DNA of 64,000 nucleotides, from contig JBDHLD010000020.1 of the NCBI GenBank assembly GCA_039586035.1, positions 1-64,000 on the forward strand, read 5' to 3'. Shown here piece by piece: positions 10,197 through 18,762 of the stretch. Within the stretch, counting starts at the first letter, position 1; each line of letters starts with the position of its first letter. This stretch comes from JBDHHQ01 sp039586035 (GTDB lineage Bacteria; Gemmatimonadota; Gemmatimonadetes; Longimicrobiales; Gaopeijiaceae). The notes below the pieces were generated by a model. The model saw only the letters and a program-made list of their open reading frames with translations. It was not told where the DNA came from and did no database searches. A program made the position numbers and the translations under genes.

Positions 10197-10862
10197 TCAG
10201 CGCCCCCTCGACCCCAATGCCCGCCTCAACACCGGCGCCACCGCGGCGTACGGCCGATATCCGGCCGTCAGCACCGTGCCCGACTCGCCGGCGATCAGGA
10301 ACAGGGCGGGAAAGCCGTTCACACCGAGGGCGCGGGCCCGGTCGAAGTCGTGCCACGCCTCCTGCTTGTTCTCGTCGGACGACATGCGGGCGCGGAACGC
10401 GTCGAGGTCCAGCCCCACGGACTCCACCAGTGGGGGATAGGCCTCTTCCGACGTGACGTCTACGGCCTCGGCGTAGAAGGCCCTTTGCAGTCGTGTGAAC
10501 ATGTCGAGCTCCCGCTCCGGCGCGAGCCATCGGGTCGCTACCACCGCCAAAGCGGGCAGCTCCGTGTCGTACAGCCAGCCCTCCCAGTCGAGGGGGGCGA
10601 GGTCGACGGGTTGCCCGGTGACCTGGGCAATCTGGGTCCAGGTGCTGCGGAGGTAGGTGCGCAGCCCGCTGTCGAGGGGCTCGGCGGCCGGCCCGGGCCT
10701 CAGCCCACCGACGATCACCTCGACGGGGAGCTCGAAGTCGTCGTGCAGTCGCTCCAAAACCGGGGCGAACCCCCAGCACCACGAGCACATGGGGTCGGCG
10801 ACGTAGAGGAGGCGTGCCGCCACCGCATCACCGTTCGATCCACTCCGGTCGCCTCCGCTCAT
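10197..10862 (-). CDS. DsbA family protein (FrnE-like thioredoxin-fold oxidoreductase)
   Basis: A 221-residue thioredoxin-fold protein. The redox motif is CSWC (C26, C29) in YVADPMCSWCWGF, the pattern of the FrnE-like branch of DsbA. The helical insertion follows, and the cis-proline region is GVNGFPALFL near residue 177. No signal peptide is visible, so it is probably a cytoplasmic dithiol oxidoreductase or isomerase rather than periplasmic DsbA. Its ATG overlaps the stop of the upstream M6 protease gene (ATGA), so the two are translationally coupled. A role in disulfide handling for the exported protease or its lipoprotein partner is possible but inferred only from the operon. Confidence 0.9.
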   Translation of the reverse strand: MSGGDRSGSNGDAVAARLLYVADPMCSWCWGFAPVLERLHDDFELPVEVIVGGLRPGPAAEPLDSGLRTYLRSTWTQIAQVTGQPVDLAPLDWEGWLYDTELPALAVVATRWLAPERELDMFTRLQRAFYAEAVDVTSEEAYPPLVESVGLDLDAFRARMSSDENKQEAWHDFDRARALGVNGFPALFLIAGESGTVLTAGYRPYAAVAPVLRRALGSRGR

Positions 10863-12811
10863 CGCCCCACCAGCTGGGCCCGGAGGTCGCCCACGTCGTA
10901 CTGCCCGTTCCGGTTGCCGTCGTTGTCGAGGATCTCCGAGTCCTCCTCCGACGGAGGGAGCGCCTCGCTGCCCAGGAACGGCGCGACCAGGCGGTCCACG
11001 GCGAGGCCCAGGCTGGCCACCAAGAGGCCGAACGGCGATGGGGTCCGGAATCCGCGGGCGTCGCGGATCACGACGTCGCCTTCGTAGTCCCCGGTGCTCA
11101 CCGGGGTCCCCGACACGACCAGCTCCTCGCCGGAGACCGCTACCGTGATCCCCAGGGGCAGCTCGGGGTGCGACGAGAGAATGTACGGCGGCGCCCCACC
11201 GCCCACGGCGAGCCGTTGCTCGTAGGGCTCGCGCACCTGGCCCGGAGGCAACTCGTCAGCGCCGATGACCGTAGTCTGTTCTGCCGTCGAGATCCGGAGC
11301 CGGGCCGCGCCTCCTTCGATGCGGATGTCGTGCAGGGTCACCGTCGAGGGAAGGCCCGAGGCCCTCAGGGCCCGGGGCTGGGTGGCGTTGGAGAAGCTGG
11401 CGGGCCGTCCGTCGGCGGCCCAGGCATCTCCTGCCTCTCCCCGGTTCCCACCCTGGGGGTGGGTCCGCTGCAGGGTACGGTTCCCGTCGGCCTCGACCAG
11501 CGAGAAGAGATAGGTCTGGGCGCTGTCCGGGTCGGGCCACCGTCTACCGTCCTCGTCCCAGTGATAGATGAGCACCCCGGAGGCCGGCAGGTGGCGGTCG
11601 AAGCCCATCCGGGTCCGATACTCCACGACGAAGCTCTCCGTGCCGGTGGAGTCCAGCGGCAGCTTGAGCACCCGCCCGGACGACTGGACCGGCTCCAGGA
11701 CGAACTCCTCGTGCAGCACGCTTCCTACCTCCTGGACTTCGAGCCAGCCCAAGCGCTCCTTGGACCACGGCGCGAACCCCGTGGGACCGAAGTTGCCGCT
11801 GACCTGATCCGAGGGACCGCACCCCCAGGCCCCAGCCGCCATGAGGTCCCAACACCCCAACACCCAGCGGCGCTCGGTGGGTTGAGACCCCTCGATGGGG
11901 TGGTAGAAGTCGGGCAGTCCCAGCACGTGGCCCAGCTCGTGAGACGCCACCGGCATGGCGCCGATGTCCTGTCCGGCGCAATCCACCGCGGTGGACAGCA
12001 CGTAGCCATTCACCTCGACGGGCGCGCCGTCCGGGCGGGCGTCGTCCGAGGCATAGGGGACGTCGCCGTTCCAAGGCGCCAGTCCGCCGAAGTGGGGCCA
12101 GGGCCCGGTGCCCCCACAGTGCGCGCCCACCTCGTGGTACAGGAAGAAGACGGAGTCCACGGTCCCGTCGTCGTCGCCGCTGTTGGGAACGCCGTCCGGC
12201 CCGTCGTTGTCGAACTGCCCCAGGTCCAGGCTCTGGTCCACCGCCGCAATGGCCTCGAGGAGGTACTCACCGGTCCGGGGGGGCGCGCCGTCGGCGAAGT
12301 CTCCACCACGCACCTCCGCCAGCGTCAGCCCGGCCCGGTACCACGGTACCACGGTGCCCGCCACCGTCAACGCGCCGCGTGAGGCTTCGTGGTAGAGGTC
12401 GCCGATCGTGCCCTGGGCGCTGGGGCCGTCGAACAGCGCCGCCCGCAGGTCGTCCGATGAGAAGACGGGCTCGGGCGAGTCGGCGAAGAGCGCCGGGATC
12501 ACCAGGACCCTCAAGGTCCCTGCGACCGGCTCGCTGTCGGCCACGGACGCAGGGGCATCGTGGGCCCCTGCGCGGACGGTCCACCCGGACTGGTAGAGGA
12601 GCCGCCGGTCGTGAGGCGATCCGGCGGAAGCTTGTCCCGCATGGACCCCGCGGTCGTCCTGGCGGAGCTCAGCGAGGGACGGCACGTGCTGTCCGGCAAC
12701 GGGCACGGCCCCTGGGCCCAGTGTGGCCGCCAAGGCCAGGGCCAGCGCAAGGACGGAGGCGAATCCCTCCCGCAAGAAGCGTCGCTCACCGCTGCGCGCC
12801 AGAGCTCTCAC
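10859..12811 (-). CDS. Secreted M6-family metalloprotease with dockerin-like C-terminus
   Basis: A 650-residue exported zinc protease of the immune-inhibitor-A (M6) type. A long signal peptide ends near GAVPVAGQ (about residue 41). The catalytic HELGH starts at residue 291, within VASHELGHVLGLPDFYHP, followed by WDLMAAG, the Met-turn region typical of M6. Acidic DNDGPDG and NSGDDDG segments (about 201-215) may bind calcium. A beta-rich domain of Ig or putative-Ig type precedes the end (about 520-600). The last 23 residues read DNDGNRNGQYDVGDLRAQL, a single EF-hand-like, dockerin-like repeat. The 3' end overlaps the DsbA-like gene and the 5' end overlaps the lipoprotein gene at 12808, making a three-gene operon. 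Confidence 0.9.
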   Translation of the reverse strand: MRALARSGERRFLREGFASVLALALALAATLGPGAVPVAGQHVPSLAELRQDDRGVHAGQASAGSPHDRRLLYQSGWTVRAGAHDAPASVADSEPVAGTLRVLVIPALFADSPEPVFSSDDLRAALFDGPSAQGTIGDLYHEASRGALTVAGTVVPWYRAGLTLAEVRGGDFADGAPPRTGEYLLEAIAAVDQSLDLGQFDNDGPDGVPNSGDDDGTVDSVFFLYHEVGAHCGGTGPWPHFGGLAPWNGDVPYASDDARPDGAPVEVNGYVLSTAVDCAGQDIGAMPVASHELGHVLGLPDFYHPIEGSQPTERRWVLGCWDLMAAGAWGCGPSDQVSGNFGPTGFAPWSKERLGWLEVQEVGSVLHEEFVLEPVQSSGRVLKLPLDSTGTESFVVEYRTRMGFDRHLPASGVLIYHWDEDGRRWPDPDSAQTYLFSLVEADGNRTLQRTHPQGGNRGEAGDAWAADGRPASFSNATQPRALRASGLPSTVTLHDIRIEGGAARLRISTAEQTTVIGADELPPGQVREPYEQRLAVGGGAPPYILSSHPELPLGITVAVSGEELVVSGTPVSTGDYEGDVVIRDARGFRTPSPFGLLVASLGLAVDRLVAPFLGSEALPPSEEDSEILDNDGNRNGQYDVGDLRAQLVGR

Positions 12812-13266
12812 CGGCCCAGCTCCAGGCGGTAGGACGCCGAATCCCTGAGTCGGTTCTCCCCGTCCGCCACCTGGAGCACGGACGCTACCGGCGAGGCGGA
12901 TGGGTCGGCGACGCGGAAGTCGAACGCCAGGGGGCCCGGCACCGTTCGCACCACCACGACCCGCGTCGTGTCGCCTCGGCTGTGGAAGAAGACCTGGCCC
13001 TCAGGGGCCGAGACCGCCGTGACGGGAGCTCCGACGAGCTCCACGAGGGCGGCACCCTCGTCGTCGGCCGGGAGCAGCGCGACGCTCCACGCCAGCGGGT
13101 CCTCCGGGGCCGTGGATTCGCAGGCGGACAACGCGGCGGTGAGACCCACTGCCGCGACGGCGAGGCGTCGGGCGCGAATCGGTCGTCGGAGACGGCCGCC
13201 GCCGTTGGCAATGCCGCCTGGGGACCGTACGCGGTGGCGGCGCCCGGCCTTGTGTGACGGATCCAA
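12808..13266 (-). CDS. Hypothetical lipoprotein, coupled to M6 protease
   Basis: Not recognised as a named family. A hydrophobic stretch LAVAAVGLTAALSAC ends in a lipobox (LSAC), so it is probably a lipoprotein. The roughly 100-residue mature part alternates hydrophobic and polar residues like a beta-sandwich (ALVELVGAPVTAVSAPEGQV; VVVVRTVPGPLAFDFRVAD). An ATG at 13344 would give 178 residues. I prefer the TTG at 13266, which follows a GGGGAGG ribosome site and gives a normal signal length (152 residues). Its stop overlaps the protease start (ATGA). The beta-sandwich next to a dockerin-like protease suggests a cohesin-like partner; this is a hypothesis. Confidence 0.7.
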   Translation of the reverse strand: MDPSHKAGRRHRVRSPGGIANGGGRLRRPIRARRLAVAAVGLTAALSACESTAPEDPLAWSVALLPADDEGAALVELVGAPVTAVSAPEGQVFFHSRGDTTRVVVVRTVPGPLAFDFRVADPSASPVASVLQVADGENRLRDSASYRLELGR

Positions 13267-13475
13267 GCCTTCCACCTCCCCGCCCGGGCGGCGCCGCAGC
13301 CATGGTCGTTGCAGATGCAGAATCACCCTCCGTCGCGCATTCACCGGCGCGGCCGTGACACCGGTTGGAGCCTCGGGCCTGATGGCAGGGCGCGCCGCCC
13401 TCCCGTCAAGCCGACGGCAGAAGCGACGCGCCCATGCTCATACGCGGAATCCGCGTGGGTGTTGCGAACCTCGGG

Positions 13476-14003
13476 TCAGCGCGCCCGCCGCAGCAGCAAG
13501 ACCTCGGCGTGGCCGTCTCGCTCCCGATCGATGAGGCGCGCCACCGGGATGGGGCCCGCCCGCACCTCCACCGCGACGCCGCCGTACCGCGTCTCGAGCC
13601 AGTGGCCCGACAGCCGACCATGGAGGCCGAGCCACCTCGCGTGCTGCCGGATGCGGCGCGTCGCGCTCCTCCCGATCCACGAGCGCAACGGCACGGTGTG
13701 GTCGTAATATCCGGGGGCGTACCCCGCGTCGAGCCACACGCCGTCCCAGCGGACCGAGGCCCAGATCCCGGCAGGGTAGGCCCGGGCTCGTACCGGACGG
13801 TAGTGGTTCACCGCCCACCCACGACGGGCGCACCAGCGCCACCCATGGACGGGATGGCCCCTGCCGTTGCGGCAGAACGAAGGGCCCTTCTTCGCGTGCC
13901 GCGCCGCAGGGACGTACACCGCCTGTGCGTCGACCGGAGCCGGTGCTACCGAACCGGCCAGCGCGAGCGTCAATCCGAGGACGCCAATCGTTGCCTTCCG
14001 CAT
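13476..14003 (-). CDS. Small secreted hypothetical protein
   Basis: A 175-residue exported protein of unknown function. ATG 14003 has a GGAGG ribosome site six bases upstream and begins a standard signal peptide (MRKATIGVLGLTLALAGSVA, cleavage near VDAQA). The mature chain is basic and rich in Trp, Arg, His and Gly, with motifs such as HPVHGWRWCARRGW and RWDGVWLDAGYAPGYYDH. Two Cys (near FCRNG and WRWCARR) could form a disulfide. The C-terminal half may be a small beta domain (HWLETRYGGVAVEVRAGPIP). It probably has its own promoter in the AT-rich upstream region. Confidence 0.7.
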   Translation of the reverse strand: MRKATIGVLGLTLALAGSVAPAPVDAQAVYVPAARHAKKGPSFCRNGRGHPVHGWRWCARRGWAVNHYRPVRARAYPAGIWASVRWDGVWLDAGYAPGYYDHTVPLRSWIGRSATRRIRQHARWLGLHGRLSGHWLETRYGGVAVEVRAGPIPVARLIDRERDGHAEVLLLRRAR

Positions 14004-14099
14004 GGTCCACCTCCTCCAAATCGCGAGCCCTCGAAGCGCAGAGCGGGGCACGGCCCATGCCAAGAGCTGAAATGGTGAGGTAAAACATTAAGCGACAAC

Positions 14100-14129
14100 G
14101 ATATACGTGTGTACGACCGTGGCTGACAA
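14100..14129 (-). promoter_or_regulatory. Candidate promoter for small secreted protein gene
   Basis: On the minus strand, TTGTCA (plus-strand 14124-14129) and TATATC (plus-strand 14100-14105) are spaced 18 bases apart in an AT-rich pocket about 100 bases upstream of ATG 14003. Eye-based match to sigma70 consensus only. Confidence 0.35.
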
Positions 14130-14140
14130 CACGGCGGTTT

Positions 14141-14158
14141 TGTCCACAATAGAGGACA
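14141..14158. repeat. Short inverted repeat upstream of small secreted protein gene
   Basis: TGTCC and GGACA arms enclose eight bases in the AT-rich region upstream of the candidate promoter for the gene ending at 13476. It could be an operator, but lies upstream of the -35 box, and arms of five bases arise by chance. Reported only as a visible dyad. Confidence 0.3.
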
Positions 14159-14218
14159 CATCTCGCGGCGTGACGCTCACCGAGGTGCAGGGCCTTGTGC
14201 TCGCGTCAGGCCGTCGGT

Positions 14219-15439
14219 TCAGCCCCCCGGTCGCTTCGGCCAGAGGACGCCCTGGTCCATCGTGGTGACCGGTCCCACACCCTTGTAGACGAACTTCTGG
14301 ACCCGCTTCCCCTCGTAGGTCTCGGTCGTGTAGATGTTGCCCTTGGAGTCCGTGGCGATGCTGTGGACCGCGTAGAACTGGCCGGGCTGGCGTCCGCCGT
14401 CACCGAAGGTCGTGAGGACCTCCATCGAGCTTCGCTCGATGATGTAGACCTTCTCGTTCTTGCCGTCGGCCAGGTACAGGAAGCGCTGATCCGGGTCCCG
14501 GGAAAAGGCGATGTCCCAGGTGGACCCGTCTCCCAGCGTCTCGGGTGCGATGAACTTCTCCATGACGAAGGTGCCGTCGGTACGGAACACCTGGATGCGG
14601 TCGTTGGGACGATCGCAGACGTACACGAGTCCGTCGTTGGAGGGCTCGGCGCAGTGGACGGGTGTCCGGAATTGTTGGGCCGGCGGGGCGTCGGGGTCGT
14701 ACGGGCCGATGTCTTCGTCCGACGGCTCGTTGCCGTAGGCGCCCCAGAACCGCTTGAACTCCCCGGTGTTGGCGTCGATCACCGCAACCCGCCGGTTTCG
14801 GTAGCCGTCCGCCACGTACGCCTCGTCGCCGGTCGCGTCGAACGAGATCTTGGCCACGCGCCCGAAGCGCTCCGTGCTGTGGCTGTCGCGCTCCCGCTCG
14901 GGAATGACCTCGCCGCCTTCGCGTACGAGCGAGGGATCACCGATCTCCATGAGAAAGCGCCCGTCCCGGGTGAACTTCAGGATATGGGCGTCGCCTGATC
15001 CGTTGCCGCCGATCCAGACGTTGTCCTTCGGGTCGACGGTGATGCCGTGGTTGGACTCGGGCCAGGTGTATTCGTCGGAGGGCCCGCCCCAATAGCCAAC
15101 CAGGTTCCCCTCCGGATCGAACTCCAGGATGTTGGGCGCGGGGTAGCAGCACGAACCTTGGGGTGGGTCCATCGCGGCGCCGATCTCGTCTTCGTCCAGC
15201 GATTGCTGGCGATGGATGATGAAGACGTGATCCCGGGAGTCCACACCGACGCCCACCGCGTTGCCGATGAGCCAGTGGTTGGGGAGGGGCTTGGGCCAGA
15301 ACGGGTCGACCTCGAACATGGGGGCGTCGACCCTCGCTCCGTCGGCGGCAATCTCTTCGAGGGCGGCGGATCCGAACCCCAGGGCGGCGATGGATCCGAG
15401 CAGGATCACTCCCAGAACCAGATTGCGCGTCAGCTTCAT
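14219..15439 (-). CDS. Secreted NHL-repeat (six-bladed beta-propeller) protein
   Basis: A 406-residue exported beta-propeller. An N-terminal hydrophobic segment (LVLGVILLGSIAALGFGSA) is a signal peptide or anchor. NHL-type blades recur: GVGVDSRDHVFIIHR, GITVDPKDNVWIGGNG, HILKFTRDGRFLMEIG, VAVIDANTGEFKRFWGAYG, IATDSKGNIYTTET. The ensemble resembles the lyase domain of peptidyl-alpha-hydroxyglycine amidating enzymes, but no metal site is assigned, so enzymatic activity is not claimed. Proteins of this kind are abundant in the periplasm or outer surface of Gemmatimonadota and Acidobacteriota. The ATG has a GAGAGAGG ribosome site directly upstream. It is transcribed alone, divergent from the DUF481 gene. 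Confidence 0.85.
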   Translation of the reverse strand: MKLTRNLVLGVILLGSIAALGFGSAALEEIAADGARVDAPMFEVDPFWPKPLPNHWLIGNAVGVGVDSRDHVFIIHRQQSLDEDEIGAAMDPPQGSCCYPAPNILEFDPEGNLVGYWGGPSDEYTWPESNHGITVDPKDNVWIGGNGSGDAHILKFTRDGRFLMEIGDPSLVREGGEVIPERERDSHSTERFGRVAKISFDATGDEAYVADGYRNRRVAVIDANTGEFKRFWGAYGNEPSDEDIGPYDPDAPPAQQFRTPVHCAEPSNDGLVYVCDRPNDRIQVFRTDGTFVMEKFIAPETLGDGSTWDIAFSRDPDQRFLYLADGKNEKVYIIERSSMEVLTTFGDGGRQPGQFYAVHSIATDSKGNIYTTETYEGKRVQKFVYKGVGPVTTMDQGVLWPKRPGG

Positions 15440-15786
15440 CCTCTCTCCACGTGCGAGTAGGGGGCCTCATGTGTCCCCTGTGATCGGGCGCGGGCGTCCG
15501 TGGCCCCTTCTGGAGTGAACTCTCATCCTAGGCCGGAGGACATCCCCTCGTCCAGTCGTGGGACGGGCAGCGCGGGGGAGGGTGCGAAGCCGGCTGGAGG
15601 GAGTCGTTGAAGCCCCCGATCGTGGAGCAGCCCGCTTCCCGTTCCGGGAGGGCCCTCGGCGCACGCCACAGGGCGCCGGCGGCGGAGCGCGGGGCACAGG
15701 CCTTTCCAGCGTGGCTCGCAGTCCCCACTGTGTCGCGACCGGAAGCCGAACCCGCCCTCAGCGCCGAACCTCACTGCAACGCAACC
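15440..15786. other. Intergenic region between divergent genes
   Basis: This stretch must hold promoters for the NHL-repeat gene (minus) and the DUF481-MscS operon (plus). I see no convincing -35/-10 pair, repeat, RNA or small gene in it. An in-frame extension of the DUF481 gene runs through part of it but lacks export-signal character. Confidence 0.5.
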
Positions 15787-16956
15787 ATGAGAATCTCGTT
15801 CCAGCAGGAAGCTGATTCGCGGCAATTCCGACGCCGCGCTGAGCCATCCCGGCGGCCGAGCCACGCCGCTCCGACCCGGGCGAGCCTGATGCCGGCGTCT
15901 TTGATGATCGCCATCATGGTGCTCCTCGCGGCAGCCGAGCTGGCGCTGAGCCTTCTGACCCCGACCCAAGCGGCAGCCCAGGACTCCGACCTCGTGATCC
16001 TGCGCAGCGGCAACCCCGTCGTGGGCGAGGTGAAGTCGCTCAGGCGGGGCACCCTCGACTTCGACACGCCGGAGATGGACGTCGTGGGCATCGATTGGGA
16101 CGACATCGCGTTCGTGACGAGTCCTCTCTTCTTCGAGGTCGAGACGTCGGGTGGCGAGCGCTACTTCGGTAGCCTGGCCTCTGCCGACACTGCCGTACTG
16201 GTCATCGTGGGCCAACAGCGGTCGGACACGATCGACTTCCAGGAGGTGGTGGAGATCGGGTCTCTCGAAACGAGCTTCTGGGCGCGCACGAGCGGATTCG
16301 TCGATCTCGGCGCCAACCTGGCGAAGGCGAACAGCCTGGCGTCGTTGCTGACCCAAGGGCGCTTCGCCTACCGAGGCCCCCAGTGGGGCTTCGAGGTCAA
16401 CGGAGACACCTACGTCCAGCGGCAGGAGTCCGTGGACACGGCGGGGAATACCTTCGAGCAGCGGACGAGCCGGGCCAGCGCGCAGGCCACGCTGAACCGC
16501 TTCCTCGGCGCTCGCTGGGTGGCGTCGGCGTCGGGACGGTTCGAAACGAACGAGGAGCTCAACCTCGATTCCCGGTTCCTGGGCATCCTGGGGGGGCAAT
16601 ACATCATCGTCCGGAATCAGGGACTCGAGTTCAACATCGGCGCGGGAGGCACGGTGAACGACGAGCAGTTCACCGGCGAAGAGCGCCAGACGACGGGCGA
16701 GGTATTGCTTACCGCCGTCTTCGACGTCTTCGACATCGGAGACATCGACATCTTCACGAGCCTGGACACCTACACCAATCCGACCGACGGCGGGCGCTTC
16801 CGCCTCAATTTCGACGGCCGTGTCTCGTGGGAGATCTTCGAAGATTTCTTCCTCGGTTTCACCACCATCAACCGATACGACAGCAAGCCCCCGTCCGCAG
16901 ACGCCAGCACCACGGACTTCCAGTACGGCGTCACCATCGGCTGGAGCTGGAGCTGA
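15787..16956 (+). CDS. DUF481 family outer-membrane beta-barrel protein
   Basis: A 389-residue exported protein. Start ATG 15787 gives a basic n-region (about 34 residues, Arg-rich) before the hydrophobic core SLMIAIMVLLAAAELALSLL, cleaved near TQAAAQ. An ATG at 15889 is an alternative but would leave an uncharged n-region. Residues about 60-140 form a small beta domain (LVILRSGNPVVGEVKSLRRG). The rest has alternating amphipathic strands and ends in aromatic YGVTIGWSWS, as DUF481 barrels do. The role of DUF481 is not known; barrel insertion in the outer membrane is inferred. Its stop overlaps the start of the MscS gene (TGATG), so the two are coupled. Confidence 0.85.
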   Translation: MRISFQQEADSRQFRRRAEPSRRPSHAAPTRASLMPASLMIAIMVLLAAAELALSLLTPTQAAAQDSDLVILRSGNPVVGEVKSLRRGTLDFDTPEMDVVGIDWDDIAFVTSPLFFEVETSGGERYFGSLASADTAVLVIVGQQRSDTIDFQEVVEIGSLETSFWARTSGFVDLGANLAKANSLASLLTQGRFAYRGPQWGFEVNGDTYVQRQESVDTAGNTFEQRTSRASAQATLNRFLGARWVASASGRFETNEELNLDSRFLGILGGQYIIVRNQGLEFNIGAGGTVNDEQFTGEERQTTGEVLLTAVFDVFDIGDIDIFTSLDTYTNPTDGGRFRLNFDGRVSWEIFEDFFLGFTTINRYDSKPPSADASTTDFQYGVTIGWSWS

Positions 16957-18641
16957 TGTTCCCCTTCCGGTCCTTGAGGAATCTGTCGCTGGTCGTCTTT
17001 CTGGGGTCTTCCTCGCTGGCTGGTCAGGAGCCTCAGCAGTCCGGATCGACCCTCGACGAGGCCAACCAGCTCGTCGCTCGGCTCGTCGAGCTCGATGGCT
17101 CACTGGCTCTTCTCGAACAGCTCGCAGACCAGGAAACGCCGGAGGCCGGCGATCGTGTCGCAACGCGCACCGCCAGCTACTCCACGGAAAGACGCCAGGT
17201 CGTCTGGGAGCTCGGCGAGGCGGCGGGACGACTGCCCCAGGACTCGTTGGCGCAGAGGACCGCGGCCTTCGCGGACAGCGTGCTGGCGGCCGAGCTCGAG
17301 CGGATCGAAGCCGAGGCTCTGGCTCTGTCCGGAGAGGCCGTGGGTATCCGGCGCCGCCAGGCCGACGCGACCCCGTCCACGCAGCTGGAGCTGCAGATCC
17401 GCCTGGACGGGCTCTACGAGCAGATCACCGACCGGGTCTCGGACTACGTCGAGACCCTGGAGCGGATGGAGGCTCGGGGGATCGAGCCTCCCCTCGCTGT
17501 AGAGCGCCTCGACCGCTTCCTCCTTGGCCGGGCCGAGATGGCCATCGGCGAAATGGACCTGGCGACGACGGAGATGGAGGTGCTGGAGCAGGCCATCGCC
17601 GCCGCAGGAGACGCCGCCGAAGCCGACGTGCGTATCCGCCTCGAGGTGGCACGGTCGCGTTTCACGGACGCCACCGAGGCCTTGAGAGCCCTCATCGACG
17701 CCATGGACCGACGGGGGATGGAGACGGGGACGCTGAACGAAGAGCTGCTGGTGCGCTCCCGGGACTTCACTCCCGAGAGCGTGGACGTACACGTTCTGGG
17801 CTTGCTCGCACGGAGATTCGCCGGCCGCGCGAGAGACTGGGTTTCCGACAGCGGTGGCTCTGCAGTCGTGCGTCTCCTCGCGGTCTTGGCGATCCTCTTC
17901 GTCTTCCGCCTGTTGGCGGGACTGGCGCGCAAGCTCACGCAGCGGGCGGTGGCGACGTCACGCTTGAACATCTCGAGGCTGCTTCAGGACACATTCGTGT
18001 CCTGGGTGGGGCGGGCGGTCATGATCTTCGGGATCCTGATTGCCCTGAGCCAGGTGGGGCTCGACCTGGGTCCGGTTCTGGCCGGCTTGGGCGTTGCCGG
18101 GTTCATCGTGGGGTTCGCGTTGCAGGACACGCTGGCCAACTTCGCGTCGGGGTTGATGATCCTGATCTATCGGCCCTTCGACGTGGACGACCTGGTCGAA
18201 GCGGGTGGGGAGTTCGGCAGAGTATCGGCGCTGAGCCTCGTCTCGACGACGCTGCTCACGATCGACAATCAGCGGCTGGTCGTGCCGAACAGCCAGATCT
18301 GGGGCGGCGTGATCCGCAACGTCACGGCGCAGCGTGACCGGCGAGTGGATCTGGTCTTCGGCATTGGCTACTCCGACGACATCCCGAAGGCGGAGGCGGT
18401 GCTTCGCCGGATCGTAGACGAGCACCCTCTGGTGCTCGACGACCCCGAGCCCGTGGTCAAGGTGCACAGCCTGGGCGAATCCTCCGTGGACTTCGTGGTC
18501 CGGCCGTGGTGCAAGACCGACGATTACTGGGACGTGCATTGGGACATCACGAAGAGCGTGAAGATGACCTTCGACGCCGAGGGCATCTCGATCCCGTTTC
18601 CGCAGCGGGATGTGCACGTCCACCAGGCCGCGGCGGACTGA
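16956..18641 (+). CDS. MscS-family mechanosensitive ion channel with periplasmic N-terminal domain
   Basis: A 561-residue channel. A signal peptide (LSLVVFLGSSSLAG) leads into a long helical, probably coiled-coil periplasmic region (about 25-290) rich in Glu, Leu and Arg. Membrane helices follow: VRLLAVLAILFVFRLLAGL, a middle helix, and the pore helix GLGVAGFIVGFALQDTLANF, whose Gly/Ala packing pattern defines MscS TM3. The beta domain has RPFDVDDLVEAGGEFGRV and VVPNSQIWGGVIRN, and the C-terminal alpha/beta vestibule ends in PFPQRDVHV. It opens under membrane tension to release solutes. Translational coupling to the DUF481 barrel gene implies joint expression; whether they interact is unknown. 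Confidence 0.93.
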   Translation: MFPFRSLRNLSLVVFLGSSSLAGQEPQQSGSTLDEANQLVARLVELDGSLALLEQLADQETPEAGDRVATRTASYSTERRQVVWELGEAAGRLPQDSLAQRTAAFADSVLAAELERIEAEALALSGEAVGIRRRQADATPSTQLELQIRLDGLYEQITDRVSDYVETLERMEARGIEPPLAVERLDRFLLGRAEMAIGEMDLATTEMEVLEQAIAAAGDAAEADVRIRLEVARSRFTDATEALRALIDAMDRRGMETGTLNEELLVRSRDFTPESVDVHVLGLLARRFAGRARDWVSDSGGSAVVRLLAVLAILFVFRLLAGLARKLTQRAVATSRLNISRLLQDTFVSWVGRAVMIFGILIALSQVGLDLGPVLAGLGVAGFIVGFALQDTLANFASGLMILIYRPFDVDDLVEAGGEFGRVSALSLVSTTLLTIDNQRLVVPNSQIWGGVIRNVTAQRDRRVDLVFGIGYSDDIPKAEAVLRRIVDEHPLVLDDPEPVVKVHSLGESSVDFVVRPWCKTDDYWDVHWDITKSVKMTFDAEGISIPFPQRDVHVHQAAAD

Positions 18642-18762
18642 GGGTGCGCCTGTGGTTCCGGTCGGGGCGATGGACGAGGGGCAGCTCCCGATCGGGGACG
18701 CCGGGTCCAGCTCGGCCGCTCGCGAGCCGTGCCCATCCACCATCGGTTCGACCGACGACCCC

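Noticed and set aside
13442..13456. Small hairpin ACGCGG-AAT-CCGCGT as terminator
   Set aside because: Only six base pairs and a three-base loop, no T-run, in very GC-rich DNA; could easily be chance.
15523..17163. 546-codon minus-strand frame opposite the DUF481 gene
   Set aside because: The plus-strand gene has a signal peptide, family features and coupling to MscS, while this frame has none.
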